The notes: generated from the sequence alone by a model not told the origin. DNA of 20,379 nucleotides from an uncultured Erysipelotrichaceae bacterium (GCA_902801805.1 CADCJP010000009.1:1-20379); one strand, 5' to 3'; counted from the stretch's first letter, positions 7,439 to 15,496 are shown. A program made the numbers and translations.

Positions 7439-7475
7439 TATACACGCACAACTCGAAAGGATAAATTTACATATC

Positions 7476-8753
7476 ATGGAAAGAAAAGTTAAAAAATTAG
7501 AACACTGCCATACTGAAGTAACAGTTAACGTCGATAAAGACTTATGGAAAAAAGCTCAAACCAAAGCTTTCAAAAAGATCGCCGCTAACATCACAGTTCC
7601 AGGCTTCCGTAAAGGTAAAGCCCCAGAAAACATGTTAAAAGGCCGTGTTGATCAAATGAAAGTCTTCAATGAAGCAATCAATGATGTCTTACAACCAGTT
7701 TATGAAGATGTCTTAAAAGGTGAAAACCTTCAACCAATGGCTAGACCAGCCTTTGATGTCACAAAATTAAGCGAAGACGAATTAGAAGTTAAAGTCACTG
7801 TTGTGACCCGCCCAGAAGTTAACCTTGGTAAATACACCGGTTATGAATTAGGCAAAGAAGCTGCCGAAGTCAAAGAAGAAGAAATTGATGCAGCAATTGA
7901 ACAATTAAGAAAACAAAATGCTACAATTGCTCCTAAGGAAGGCCAAGCGGAAAAAGGCGACACAGTCGTCATGGACTTCGAAGGTTTCGTTGATGGCGTT
8001 CCATTCGATGGCGGTAAAGCTGAAAACCACGAATTAGAATTAGGTAGTGGTCAATTCATCCCAGGTTTCGAAGATCAATTAGTCGGTGCCTCTGCAGGTA
8101 TCGAAGTGGAAGTTAAAGTTAAATTCCCAGAAAACTATGGTCCAGATGAAATCTCTGGTAAAGATGCGATCTTCAAATGTAAGATTCACGAAGTGAAACA
8201 AAAAATATTACCTGAATTAGATGAAGAATTCATCAAAGACTTAAACATCCCAGAAGTCGCTAATGTCGAACAATTAAGAGCCAACCGTAAAGATGCACTC
8301 TTAAAGAGCAAAGAAAACGTTGCTAGACAAAACTACTTAAATAAGTTAGTCGATGAAATCAAGAAAGTTTCTACATTTGATATCCCAGAAGAAATCATCG
8401 CTGAAGAAACAGAAAACCGCAAAAAACAATTCGAACAAAGATTACAACAATCTGGTATCGATCTCGAACAATACAAAGTCTTGACCAAGACCACTGACGA
8501 AGCTTTAACAAAGCAATTATCCGAAGAAGCTAAAGTTGGTTTAGAAAGCTTCCTCGTCATGGAAACAGTTGGTGAAAAAGAAAAAGTTGACGTCACAAAC
8601 GAAGAACTCGATGCCGAACTCGCCAAGATGGGCGAACAATACAAGATGAGCGCTGAACAAGTTAAGCAAGCCTTAGGTCAACAAATTGTTAACTTCCGTC
8701 ACAATATGCTCATGCAAAAGGTTGAAAACTTCTTATTAGAAAACAACAAATAA
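7476..8753 (+). CDS. tig: Trigger factor, ribosome-bound chaperone
   Basis: A 425-residue chaperone that binds L23 at the ribosomal tunnel exit and shields nascent chains. The ribosome-binding signature GFRKGKAP is at 43-50. The FKBP-type peptidyl-prolyl isomerase domain spans about 158-242 (GDTVVMDFEGFVDGVPFDGG, then LGSGQFIPGFEDQLVG). The helical C-terminal chaperone arms follow (residues 243-425, rich in Lys, Glu and Gln). Length is normal for Bacilli. AAAGGA at 7456-7461 is rather far (14 bases) from the ATG, so initiation strength is uncertain, but no better start is in frame. The gene has its own promoter and is followed after 36 bases by lon; both probably share a transcript because no terminator lies between. 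Confidence 0.97.
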   Translation: MERKVKKLEHCHTEVTVNVDKDLWKKAQTKAFKKIAANITVPGFRKGKAPENMLKGRVDQMKVFNEAINDVLQPVYEDVLKGENLQPMARPAFDVTKLSEDELEVKVTVVTRPEVNLGKYTGYELGKEAAEVKEEEIDAAIEQLRKQNATIAPKEGQAEKGDTVVMDFEGFVDGVPFDGGKAENHELELGSGQFIPGFEDQLVGASAGIEVEVKVKFPENYGPDEISGKDAIFKCKIHEVKQKILPELDEEFIKDLNIPEVANVEQLRANRKDALLKSKENVARQNYLNKLVDEIKKVSTFDIPEEIIAEETENRKKQFEQRLQQSGIDLEQYKVLTKTTDEALTKQLSEEAKVGLESFLVMETVGEKEKVDVTNEELDAELAKMGEQYKMSAEQVKQALGQQIVNFRHNMLMQKVENFLLENNK

Positions 8754-8772
8754 TTTAATTTATTAAATTAAA
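8754..8772 (+). other. A/T-only inverted repeat between tig and lon
   Basis: TTTAATTT (8754-8761), a three-base ATT, and AAATTAAA (8765-8772) form an 8-bp hairpin made only of A-U pairs, starting immediately after the tig stop and ending at the edge of the lon ribosome site (AGGAGGT, 8774-8780). It has no U-tract and no G-C pairs, so it is not a normal terminator; it may be a weak RNA-processing or pausing element, or simple base composition. Confidence 0.4.
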
Positions 8773-8789
8773 AAGGAGGTCATGTTTAT

Positions 8790-11117
8790 ATGAGTGATAA
8801 ACCACAAACATTAACCTTGCCATTATTACCAACACGCAGTTTCGTGCTCTTCCCAAGCACAATCCAACCAATTGAAGCGGGAAGAAACTTCTCTATTAAC
8901 GCGATTCATGCAGCGCACTTACAAGCAGATTCTTTGCTTTTTGTCGCTTGCCAAAAGAATCCTAACGACGAGATTATCGATTTCGACAATATCTACCATG
9001 TCGGTAGCTTATGCCGTATCGTCTCTATCGTTGAAAAGGGCGATCTCGTTCGCGTTAGAGTGGATGTTGTTGAAAGAATCGTCATTAACGAAGTGACCTT
9101 TGATCAAGTCAACGGTTACTATGTCGCTAACGCGACTATCGATAACGTTCCACAAATGGACGAAGTCACAAACGAATCCATTATTCGTGCGATTGTTGAT
9201 AAATTAAACAACTTACCAAACGTGTTGTCTCTTTTAAACAAGTCCACTTTAAACCAAGTGAACAAAGTCAAAGATGCCGCTAGTTTATGCTACATTCTCG
9301 CTAGTAACCTTCAATCTTCTACTGAAGAAAAGCAAGCAATGCTTGAATGCAACAATGTTAATGAATTAATGGAAAGAGTCTTAAGACTTATTTCTGGTGA
9401 ACAAACCAAGGCACAAATCGATGAAAACATCGCCAATAGTGTCCGTGAATCCACAGAAAAGAGTCAAAAAGAGTATTTCCTTAGAGAAAAATTAAAAGCC
9501 ATTAAGAAAGAGTTAGGCGAAGTCACTAACGAAGAGAATTCTCCAGAATCCATTTTAGAGAAACTCGAGAAGAATCCATATCCAGAAAACATCAAAAAGA
9601 AAGTCAAAGCGGAACTCGCTAAATTCGATATGATGCCACAAGGCTCATTAGAAGCAGCGTTAATCCAATCCTACTTAGATGTTCTTATGAACATTCCTTG
9701 GTGGGAAAAGACTGAAGATGATGAAGACTTAAAACACGTCGAACAAATTCTTGATGAAGACCATTATGGTCTAGAGAACCCAAAGAAGAGAATTGTCGAA
9801 TATCTTGCCATTAAGAAATTAACTGGTAACCTCAAATCCCCAATTCTTTGCTTCTATGGTCCTCCAGGCACAGGTAAGACTTCTTTGGGTAAGTCCATCG
9901 CAAGAGCGTTAGGAAGAAAGTTCTTCAAGTGCTCTTTAGGTGGTATCTCTGATGAAGCGGAAATCCGTGGTCATAGAAGAACATACGTTGGTGCGCTTCC
10001 TGGCCGTATCATTCAAGGCATGAGAAAGGCCGGAGTGACTAACCCTGTGTTTTTACTCGACGAAGTCGATAAACTCGCTTCTAGCTACAAAGGCGACCCT
10101 GCAAGTGCCTTATTAGAGGTCTTAGACCCAGAACAAAACAACCAATTCAACGATAACTACGTTGAAGAACCATATGATTTAAGCGATGTCTTATTCATTT
10201 GTACCGCGAACTATTTAGATAATATTCCTGGTCCATTAAGAGATCGTCTTGAATTAATTCAACTTTCTTCCTATACCGAAATTGAAAAGATGCACATCGC
10301 TAAGGAACACTTAGTGAAAAAGCAAATCGCTCTTAACGGTTTAAAAGAAGAACAAGTATCCTTCGAAGATGACGCTTTAACATTCATCATCCGTTCCTAT
10401 ACAAGAGAAGCGGGTGTTCGTGAACTCGAAAGAAAGATTGCTTCTTGCTTAAGAAAAGTCGCAGTTGCTTATGTTAAAGATCCAAGTATCACTCACACAG
10501 TGGTCACACCTGACAAAGTCAGAGAATACCTTGGTGTTCCATATTTCGAAGATACCCAAAAAGAAAAAGAAGCCCAAGTCGGTGTTGTTACTGGCTTAGC
10601 TTATACAGAATACGGTGGTGACATCTTACCAATCGAAGTTAATTACTTCAAAGGTAAAGGTGCTCTCATCTTAACTGGTCATTTAGGCGATGTCATGAAG
10701 GAAAGTGCCTCTATTGCCCTTGACTATGTCAAGAGTAACGCTGAAGCCTTCCAAATTGACCCAGAATTATTCGCTAATAATGACATCCATATCCACGTAC
10801 CTGAAGGTGCTGTACCAAAAGATGGTCCAAGCGCAGGCGTGGCCATGACATGTGCAATAATATCTTGCTTAAGCAAACGTCCAGTTTCTCCAGATGTGGC
10901 GATGACTGGTGAAGTGACCTTAAGAGGACAATCCTTACCAATCGGTGGTTTAAGAGAAAAATCTTTAGCCGCCTTAAGAAGTGGTATTAAGAAAATTGTC
11001 GTACCAAAAGACAACAAGAAAGATGTCGATGAACTTCCAAAGGAAGTTAAAGACACTTTACAAATCGTCTATATGTCTTCAGTAGAAGACGCAATTAAAG
11101 AAAGCTTTGTGAGATGA
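8790..11117 (+). CDS. lon: ATP-dependent Lon protease
   Basis: A 775-residue cytoplasmic protease, the full length for LonA. The N-terminal substrate-binding LON domain covers about 8-200, followed by a coiled region. The AAA+ module has Walker A GPPGTGKT (357-364), Walker B VFLLDEVD (420-427) and the family stretch GGISDEAEIRGHRRTYVGALPGR written in two blocks around residue 384-405. The protease domain carries the Ser-Lys dyad: S681 in PKDGPSAG and K724 in GGLREK, 43 residues apart as in E. coli (S679/K722). AGGAGGT at 8774-8780 is nine bases from the ATG. Its TGA overlaps the engB ATG (ATGA, 11114-11117). The order tig-lon-engB matches B. subtilis with clpX and lonB missing between tig and lon. 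Confidence 0.98.
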   Translation: MSDKPQTLTLPLLPTRSFVLFPSTIQPIEAGRNFSINAIHAAHLQADSLLFVACQKNPNDEIIDFDNIYHVGSLCRIVSIVEKGDLVRVRVDVVERIVINEVTFDQVNGYYVANATIDNVPQMDEVTNESIIRAIVDKLNNLPNVLSLLNKSTLNQVNKVKDAASLCYILASNLQSSTEEKQAMLECNNVNELMERVLRLISGEQTKAQIDENIANSVRESTEKSQKEYFLREKLKAIKKELGEVTNEENSPESILEKLEKNPYPENIKKKVKAELAKFDMMPQGSLEAALIQSYLDVLMNIPWWEKTEDDEDLKHVEQILDEDHYGLENPKKRIVEYLAIKKLTGNLKSPILCFYGPPGTGKTSLGKSIARALGRKFFKCSLGGISDEAEIRGHRRTYVGALPGRIIQGMRKAGVTNPVFLLDEVDKLASSYKGDPASALLEVLDPEQNNQFNDNYVEEPYDLSDVLFICTANYLDNIPGPLRDRLELIQLSSYTEIEKMHIAKEHLVKKQIALNGLKEEQVSFEDDALTFIIRSYTREAGVRELERKIASCLRKVAVAYVKDPSITHTVVTPDKVREYLGVPYFEDTQKEKEAQVGVVTGLAYTEYGGDILPIEVNYFKGKGALILTGHLGDVMKESASIALDYVKSNAEAFQIDPELFANNDIHIHVPEGAVPKDGPSAGVAMTCAIISCLSKRPVSPDVAMTGEVTLRGQSLPIGGLREKSLAALRSGIKKIVVPKDNKKDVDELPKEVKDTLQIVYMSSVEDAIKESFVR

Positions 11118-11692
11118 TCAACTTTTTAAACGCGACATTTATCAAATCTTGCCCAAATAGAGACGAAAGACCTCAGGCGCAAAAACCTGAGGTTTTAATC
11201 GTCGGGCGAAGCAATGTTGGTAAATCATCTTTGATTAATGCTTTAACCCAAAGAAAGAAATTAGCCTTTACTAGTTCTAAACCAGGCCATACACGTCTAT
11301 TAAATTATTATGATATAGACGGTAAGTTCTATCTCGTTGACGCTCCTGGATATGGCTACGCTAAAGGTGGTATTGACTTAGATAAGCTCTTCGCTGAAAT
11401 GATGGATTCTTATTTCACCGATAATCTAGATTTAAAACTTGTTTTAATTCTTCTAGATGCCAGAAGAGAACTAAATAACGATGATATTGAAATCATTGAT
11501 TACGTAAAGGAAAATGAGATTCCTTTCGCAGTCGTCATTACTAAGTGTGATAAGGTTAATCAAAAAGAGAAAGCCGCGCTTAATAAACATCTCAAAGAAA
11601 TGGAACTTACTAACGAACAGGTTTATTACACATCCGCTTTAAAGAACAACACTTTAGACCTTTTGAAAAAAGGGATTGAGAAAAGCCTTTAG
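11114..11692 (+). CDS. engB: Ribosome biogenesis GTP-binding protein EngB/YsxC
   Basis: A 192-residue GTPase needed for late assembly of the 50S subunit. G motifs: G1 GRSNVGKS (31-38), G2 Thr in PGHTR (T60), G3 DAPG (76-79) with the family's DAPGYGYA, G4 TKCD (143-146), and G5 TSAL near 172. It overlaps lon by four bases (ATGA), so translation is coupled. The variable N-terminal segment just before G1 is encoded by a perfect inverted repeat, reported separately. The final codons contain the -35 box of the valS T-box transcript, so the two transcription units overlap. Confidence 0.96.
   Translation: MINFLNATFIKSCPNRDERPQAQKPEVLIVGRSNVGKSSLINALTQRKKLAFTSSKPGHTRLLNYYDIDGKFYLVDAPGYGYAKGGIDLDKLFAEMMDSYFTDNLDLKLVLILLDARRELNNDDIEIIDYVKENEIPFAVVITKCDKVNQKEKAALNKHLKEMELTNEQVYYTSALKNNTLDLLKKGIEKSL
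11170..11196 (+). other. Terminator-like hairpin inside the start of engB
   Basis: ACCTCAGG (11170-11177) and CCTGAGGT (11186-11193) form a perfect 8-bp stem with an eight-base loop CGCAAAAA, followed by TTTAATC. A G-U pair and two A-U pairs can extend the base. It covers codons 20-27 of engB, before the G1 motif, where the protein sequence is free to vary. The U-tract is short, so termination would be partial. Confidence 0.55.
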
Positions 11693-11703
11693 TTTAGTAT
11701 AAT
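11676..11703 (+). promoter_or_regulatory. Promoter of the valS T-box transcript
   Basis: TTGAGA (11676-11681, one mismatch to consensus) and a perfect TATAAT (11698-11703) are 16 bases apart. The -35 lies inside the last codons of engB. Transcription would begin near 11710, at the start of the T-box leader. Confidence 0.8.
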
Positions 11704-11709
11704 AATTAA

Positions 11710-11910
11710 CGTCCGTTGAAGAAGAGGAGTAATCTAATTACCGCTCATAGAGAGTCGAGGATGGTGGAAGCTCGACAGCAGGCTTAGATGAAGGTCGCTT
11801 TGGAGGAATAGTTACCTAGCGAAAATAGGTTAATGAAGTGCGTAGGCCTAATGTCTACGAACTAAGGTGGTACCACGCGTAAGCGTCCTTAGATAGGGCG
11901 TTTTTATTTT
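11710..11910 (+). promoter_or_regulatory. Valine T-box leader riboswitch
   Basis: A leader of about 200 bases that senses uncharged tRNA-Val. The T-box motif AAGGTGGTACCACG is at 11864-11877. The apical part of Stem I shows AGAG, GTCGAG/CTCGAC (11754-11759 with 11771-11776) and the loop GATGGTGGAAG. The likely specifier codon is GTC (Val) at 11794-11796, in AAGGTCGCTTTGGAG. A middle hairpin ACCTA/TAGGT lies at 11814-11818 and 11826-11830. The antiterminator can be drawn exactly: CTAAGG (11862-11867) with CCTTAG (11887-11892), the T-box bulge, and ACGC-GTAA-GCGT (11875-11886) closed by a GNRA loop. It excludes the terminator below. Confidence 0.95.
11884..11905 (+). terminator. Conditional terminator of the valS T-box
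   Basis: CGTCCT (11884-11889) pairs with AGGGCG (11895-11900), one G-U pair included, with a five-base loop and TTTTTATTTT after it. It shares CCTTAG with the antiterminator, so the two folds are mutually exclusive: charged tRNA-Val should favour termination, uncharged tRNA readthrough into valS. Confidence 0.9.
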
Positions 11911-11924
11911 ATGGAGGTAAGTTT

Positions 11925-14519
11925 ATGTTAGATAAACGTTACGATCACTTACAAGTAGAGAAAGATAAGTACCAGAACTGGAAAGAAAAAGGATACTTCA
12001 CAAGTGGTGATATTTCCAAGAAACCATTTAGTATTGTTATTCCTCCTCCAAACGTTACTGGTAAGTTACATATTGGTCATACTTGGGACACAACGATTCA
12101 AGACATTATTGTCCGTTATAAGAAGATGCAAGGATATGACGTTTTATGGCTTCCAGGCATGGATCATGCGGGTATCGCAACCCAAGCTAAAGTTATGGAA
12201 AAGCTCAGAAATATGGGCAAAGACGTGACAAAAATCACACGTGAAGAGTTTTTACAGTGGGCTTGGTCTTGGAAAGATGAATACGCAAGCCACATCCATG
12301 AACAATGGGCACAAATGGGCTTAGCGCTTGATTATACAAAAGAAAGATTCACCCTTGATGAAGGCTTAAACTACGCAGTTAGAACAGTCTTCGTCACCTT
12401 ATATAACAAAGGATTAATTTACCAAGGTGAAAGAATCATTAACTGGGACCCAGTGCAAATGACTGCGCTTAGTAACGTCGAAGTTATTCACCAAGACGAT
12501 AAGGGTTATATGTATTATTTCAAATACCCAATCGTCGGTTCTGATGAATACTTAACAGTGGCTACAACTAGACCTGAAACCATGTTCGGTGACGTCTGCG
12601 TTGTTGTTAATCCTAAAGATAAAAGATATACAAAATATCACGGAATGAAGGTTATCAATCCAGCGAATGGTGATGAACTTCCAATTATTTGTGATGAATA
12701 TGTTGATATTGAATTCGGTACTGGTGCGATGAAATGTACACCTGCTCATGACCCAAATGACTTTATCATTGGTCAAAAATATGGCTTAGAAATGCCAATC
12801 ATCTTTAACAAGAACGCCACTATGAATGAAAAGTGTGGCAAATACCAAGGTATGGACAGATTCGTCTGCCGTGAAGCCTTAATTGAAAACATTAAGAAAG
12901 ATGGTAACTTTGTTAAACAAGAAGAAATCGTCCACCCAGTTGGTCATAGTGAAAGAAGTAACGCAGTCGTGGAACCAATGCTTTCTAAACAATGGTTCAT
13001 CAAGATGCGTCCTTTAGCCGATCAAGCTTTAGCTAACCAAAAGAAGAAAGGTGATAAAGTTTCCTTTGTTCCAGATCGATTTGAAAAAGTCTTTATCCAA
13101 TGGATGGAAAAAGCGGAAGACTGGTGTATTTCCCGTCAATTATGGTGGGGTCACCGTATTCCTGCTTATTATAATAAGCATACTGGTGAAGTTAAGGTCT
13201 TAATGGATCCACCACAAGATATGGAAAACTGGGAACAAGAAAGCGATGTTCTTGATACTTGGTTCTCCAGTGCTTTATGGCCATTCTCCACAATGGGCTG
13301 GCCAAACAAAACTCCAGAATTAGAAAGATATTTCCCAACCGATGTTTTAGTTACTGGTTATGACATTATCTTCTTCTGGGTTTCAAGAATGATTTTCCAA
13401 AGCTTAGAAATGAATGGTGTAAGACCATTTAAAGAAGTCGTTATCCATGGTTTAGTGAGAGATGAATTAGGCCGTAAAATGTCGAAGACATTAGGTAACG
13501 GCGTTGACCCAATCAAAGTCATTGCGGATTATGGTGCTGACGCTCTTAGATATTTCTTAACCACTAACAGTACACCAGGTCAAGATATGAGATATATCGA
13601 TGAAAAGGTGCAAGCAGCTTCTAACTATTTAAATAAAATATGGAATAGCGCGCGTTACGTGTTATCTATCTTAGGTGATGACTATAAAGAAAGCGAATTA
13701 TCTTTAGATAAGATGTCCGCTCTTGATAAGTGGATTATTAATAGACTTAATACCACAATTAAGAATGTGACCATGAATATGGATAAATATGACTTCAATG
13801 CGGCTAGTAACCACTTATACAACTTCGTTTATGATGATTTCTGCTCACAATACTTAGAAATGTCTAAAGTCGCTCTTAATAGCGATAACGAAGAAAGTAA
13901 GAACACCACAAAAGCGGTCTTACTCAAGTGCTTGAAGAATATAATTCTTCTCATCTATCCATACACTCCATTTATCGCAGAAGAATTATATTGCTCACTT
14001 CCAACACATTTAGAATCCATCATGCTTGAAACATATCCAAAATATGATAAGAAGCTTTTTGATGATTCTAAAGACTATCAAGTTGAATTATTATTCAATC
14101 TCATTAAAGATGTCAGAAACTACAAGATTGAGAATAAGTTAGCGCCTAACGCTAGCCTCGACTTATCATTACTTCTTAAAGAAGAAATGTTTGAAGGCTT
14201 CCTTGCTTACTTGAAGAGATTCTCTTTCTCTGATGTGAAACTCTTAAACAAAGATCAACACGTTGAAGGCGAATCACACATCTATAATGAAGCGGAATTA
14301 TACATCGCTAGTGGCGTTGATAAAGCCGAACTCTTAGCGAAGTTAGATAAAGACATTGAAGCGCTTAATAACGAAATCAAACGTTGCGAAAACATGCTCA
14401 ATAATCCTAACTTCACAAGCAAGGCACCAGAGGCTAAAGTTGCTCTTGAAAGAGAAAAATTAGCCAAACACCAAGAAAATTTGCAAGTTTTATTAGAAAA
14501 AAGAAAGAAAATTGCATAA
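11925..14519 (+). CDS. valS: Valyl-tRNA synthetase
   Basis: An 864-residue class I aminoacyl-tRNA synthetase that charges tRNA-Val and edits mischarged threonine. Catalytic motifs are HIGH (49-52, in PPPNVTGKLHIGH) and KMSKT (518-522, in GRKMSKTLGN). The CP1 editing domain is present, with TTRPETMFGDV and GTGAMKCTPAHDPNDF. The anticodon-binding helical domain follows, and the C-terminal 60 residues form the charged coiled-coil arm (ALNNEIKRCENML ... EREKLAKHQENLQVLLEKRKK) typical of ValRS. GGAGGT at 11913-11918 is six bases before the ATG. Expression is set by the T-box leader. A terminator-like hairpin lies 22 bases after the stop. Nothing is odd about length or motifs. Confidence 0.98.
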   Translation: MLDKRYDHLQVEKDKYQNWKEKGYFTSGDISKKPFSIVIPPPNVTGKLHIGHTWDTTIQDIIVRYKKMQGYDVLWLPGMDHAGIATQAKVMEKLRNMGKDVTKITREEFLQWAWSWKDEYASHIHEQWAQMGLALDYTKERFTLDEGLNYAVRTVFVTLYNKGLIYQGERIINWDPVQMTALSNVEVIHQDDKGYMYYFKYPIVGSDEYLTVATTRPETMFGDVCVVVNPKDKRYTKYHGMKVINPANGDELPIICDEYVDIEFGTGAMKCTPAHDPNDFIIGQKYGLEMPIIFNKNATMNEKCGKYQGMDRFVCREALIENIKKDGNFVKQEEIVHPVGHSERSNAVVEPMLSKQWFIKMRPLADQALANQKKKGDKVSFVPDRFEKVFIQWMEKAEDWCISRQLWWGHRIPAYYNKHTGEVKVLMDPPQDMENWEQESDVLDTWFSSALWPFSTMGWPNKTPELERYFPTDVLVTGYDIIFFWVSRMIFQSLEMNGVRPFKEVVIHGLVRDELGRKMSKTLGNGVDPIKVIADYGADALRYFLTTNSTPGQDMRYIDEKVQAASNYLNKIWNSARYVLSILGDDYKESELSLDKMSALDKWIINRLNTTIKNVTMNMDKYDFNAASNHLYNFVYDDFCSQYLEMSKVALNSDNEESKNTTKAVLLKCLKNIILLIYPYTPFIAEELYCSLPTHLESIMLETYPKYDKKLFDDSKDYQVELLFNLIKDVRNYKIENKLAPNASLDLSLLLKEEMFEGFLAYLKRFSFSDVKLLNKDQHVEGESHIYNEAELYIASGVDKAELLAKLDKDIEALNNEIKRCENMLNNPNFTSKAPEAKVALEREKLAKHQENLQVLLEKRKKIA

Positions 14520-14541
14520 TTTTAGGAAAAATACCAATTTG

Positions 14542-14574
14542 ACCTCCTATTAATTAAGTAGGAGGTTTTATTTT
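14542..14574 (+). terminator. Terminator-like hairpin whose right arm is a ribosome site
   Basis: ACCTCCTA (14542-14549) and TAGGAGGT (14559-14566) form a perfect 8-bp stem with a nine-base loop, followed by TTTATTTT. As a terminator it would end valS transcription. But its right arm contains GGAGGT (14561-14566), at ideal spacing (eight bases) from the ATG of the next small gene at 14575, so in readthrough RNA the same fold would hide that ribosome site. Confidence 0.75.
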
Positions 14575-14757
14575 ATGACTTATAAACTAATGACTACTGA
14601 AGAGATGCAAAATCACTATGTCGGTGAAGCCATTACATTAACCGCAGTGATGGCGGTTCTTGCAGTCGCGATTGTCGCTGTTGTCATTTATCGCTTGTTT
14701 AGAAGTGGTAAAGGTGGCGTCTCAATTCCAGGTGGCTGGAAATTCTCTTGGAACTAA
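14575..14757 (+). CDS. 60-residue single-span membrane peptide, unidentified
   Basis: A short gene with an ideal ribosome site (GGAGGT, eight bases upstream) that is buried in the preceding hairpin. The peptide has a polar acidic N-terminus (MTYKLMTTEEMQNHYVGE), one strong hydrophobic helix at about 20-42 (starting ITLTAVMAVLAV and ending VIYRLF), then a basic hinge RSGKGG and a C-terminal tail ending GGWKFSWN. The charge pattern (R40, R43, K46 after the span) predicts the C-terminus in the cytoplasm. The N-terminus looks partly like a bacteriocin-type leader (M at -12, E at -8, M at -7, G at -1 if cut after G17) but has V-G rather than G-G, and no exporter is nearby. Its TAA overlaps the radC ATG (TAATG). 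Function unknown; that it is a real gene is well supported by the signals. Confidence 0.7.
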   Translation: MTYKLMTTEEMQNHYVGEAITLTAVMAVLAVAIVAVVIYRLFRSGKGGVSIPGGWKFSWN

Positions 14758-15458
14758 TGAGTAAGATTAATGATTTATCTTCTTTTGATAAACCAAGAGA
14801 AAAAGCGGAACGTTTTGGTATTGAGAAATTACTAGACGAAGAACTTTTAGCGTTAATCATCAACGTTGGAACAGTGGGGCACTCATCTTTAGATATCGCA
14901 AAAGATTTGCTTAATGAATGTGGCTCTTTGAACGGTTTACTCGCTAAACCATACCAATACTTTCAAACGTTTAAGGGGTTAAAGAAAGTTAACGCTTTAA
15001 AACTCGCGTCAGTGATGGAAATCGCTCGAAGAATCAATGAGAAAAGACAGCTCATCAATGAAGAAAATACTGTCGTCAATAGCGACTCTCTTTACCGAAG
15101 ATATTCGCTTTCTTTGATTGGTAAAGAACAGGAATTATTTAACATTATTATTCTTAATAAGAATAAACAAATCGTTTATGAGAAGACTTTATACCAAGGA
15201 AATGATAATAATGTCATTATCTCAATTCGCGATATTGTGAGGCTTATTTTGCTCCATAATGGTTACTATTATTATCTGATTCATAATCACCCAAACGATA
15301 ATCCAGAACCAAGCAAAGCAGACATCAATTTCACTTTAAAAATCCAAGCCAAAACTAACAAGATTGGGGTTAAGTTACTCGATCATCTAATCATTCATCA
15401 AAATGGTTATTATTCTTTTTTACACGATAAACTACTAGCACAAGATAAAAATGTGTAA
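14757..15458 (+). CDS. radC: RadC family protein (JAMM/MPN+ domain)
   Basis: A 233-residue RadC homologue. The N-terminal helix-hairpin-helix region covers about 10-95 (DKPREKAERFG, LLDEELLALII, FKGLKKVNALKLASVMEIARR). The C-terminal JAMM metalloprotease-like domain has the full metal set by pattern: E126 (in KEQELF), H176 and H178 (HNHP), S186 and D189 (PEPSKAD), then LLDHLIIHQNGYYSF. The usual HNHPSG is HNHPND here. RadC's cellular role is unsettled; the old DNA-repair assignment is doubtful. I chose ATG 14757, which overlaps the stop of the 60-residue gene as TAATG; a TTG at 14748 would add three residues. No ribosome site of its own is evident, so coupling to the upstream small gene is likely. 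The stop is eight bases before the rplU promoter. Confidence 0.93.
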   Translation: MSKINDLSSFDKPREKAERFGIEKLLDEELLALIINVGTVGHSSLDIAKDLLNECGSLNGLLAKPYQYFQTFKGLKKVNALKLASVMEIARRINEKRQLINEENTVVNSDSLYRRYSLSLIGKEQELFNIIILNKNKQIVYEKTLYQGNDNNVIISIRDIVRLILLHNGYYYYLIHNHPNDNPEPSKADINFTLKIQAKTNKIGVKLLDHLIIHQNGYYSFLHDKLLAQDKNV

Positions 15459-15465
15459 AATAAAG

Positions 15466-15494
15466 TTGCACGCTTTTATAACTTATGTTATATT
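15466..15494 (+). promoter_or_regulatory. Promoter of the rplU operon
   Basis: TTGCAC (15466-15471) and TATATT (15489-15494) are exactly 17 bases apart, with TG before the -10 (TGTTATATT, extended). This is the strongest promoter in the window by pattern and fits a ribosomal-protein operon. Start near 15501. Confidence 0.85.
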
Positions 15495-15496
15495 AC

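Noticed and set aside
8782..8793. Three-codon ORF (Met-Phe-Ile-stop) overlapping the lon start as ATGA
   Set aside because: Its ATG is only one base from AGGAGGT, too close for initiation; the lon ATG has the correct nine-base spacing.
10724..11056. Antisense open frames inside lon, mscS-type, valS, L27 and other genes
   Set aside because: They are by-products of the codon pattern of strong sense genes, with no ribosome sites and no recognisable protein features.
14757..15458. Suspected loss of the JAMM glutamate in RadC
   Set aside because: On checking, E126 in KEQELF occupies the expected position, so the metal set E126/H176/H178/S186/D189 is complete.
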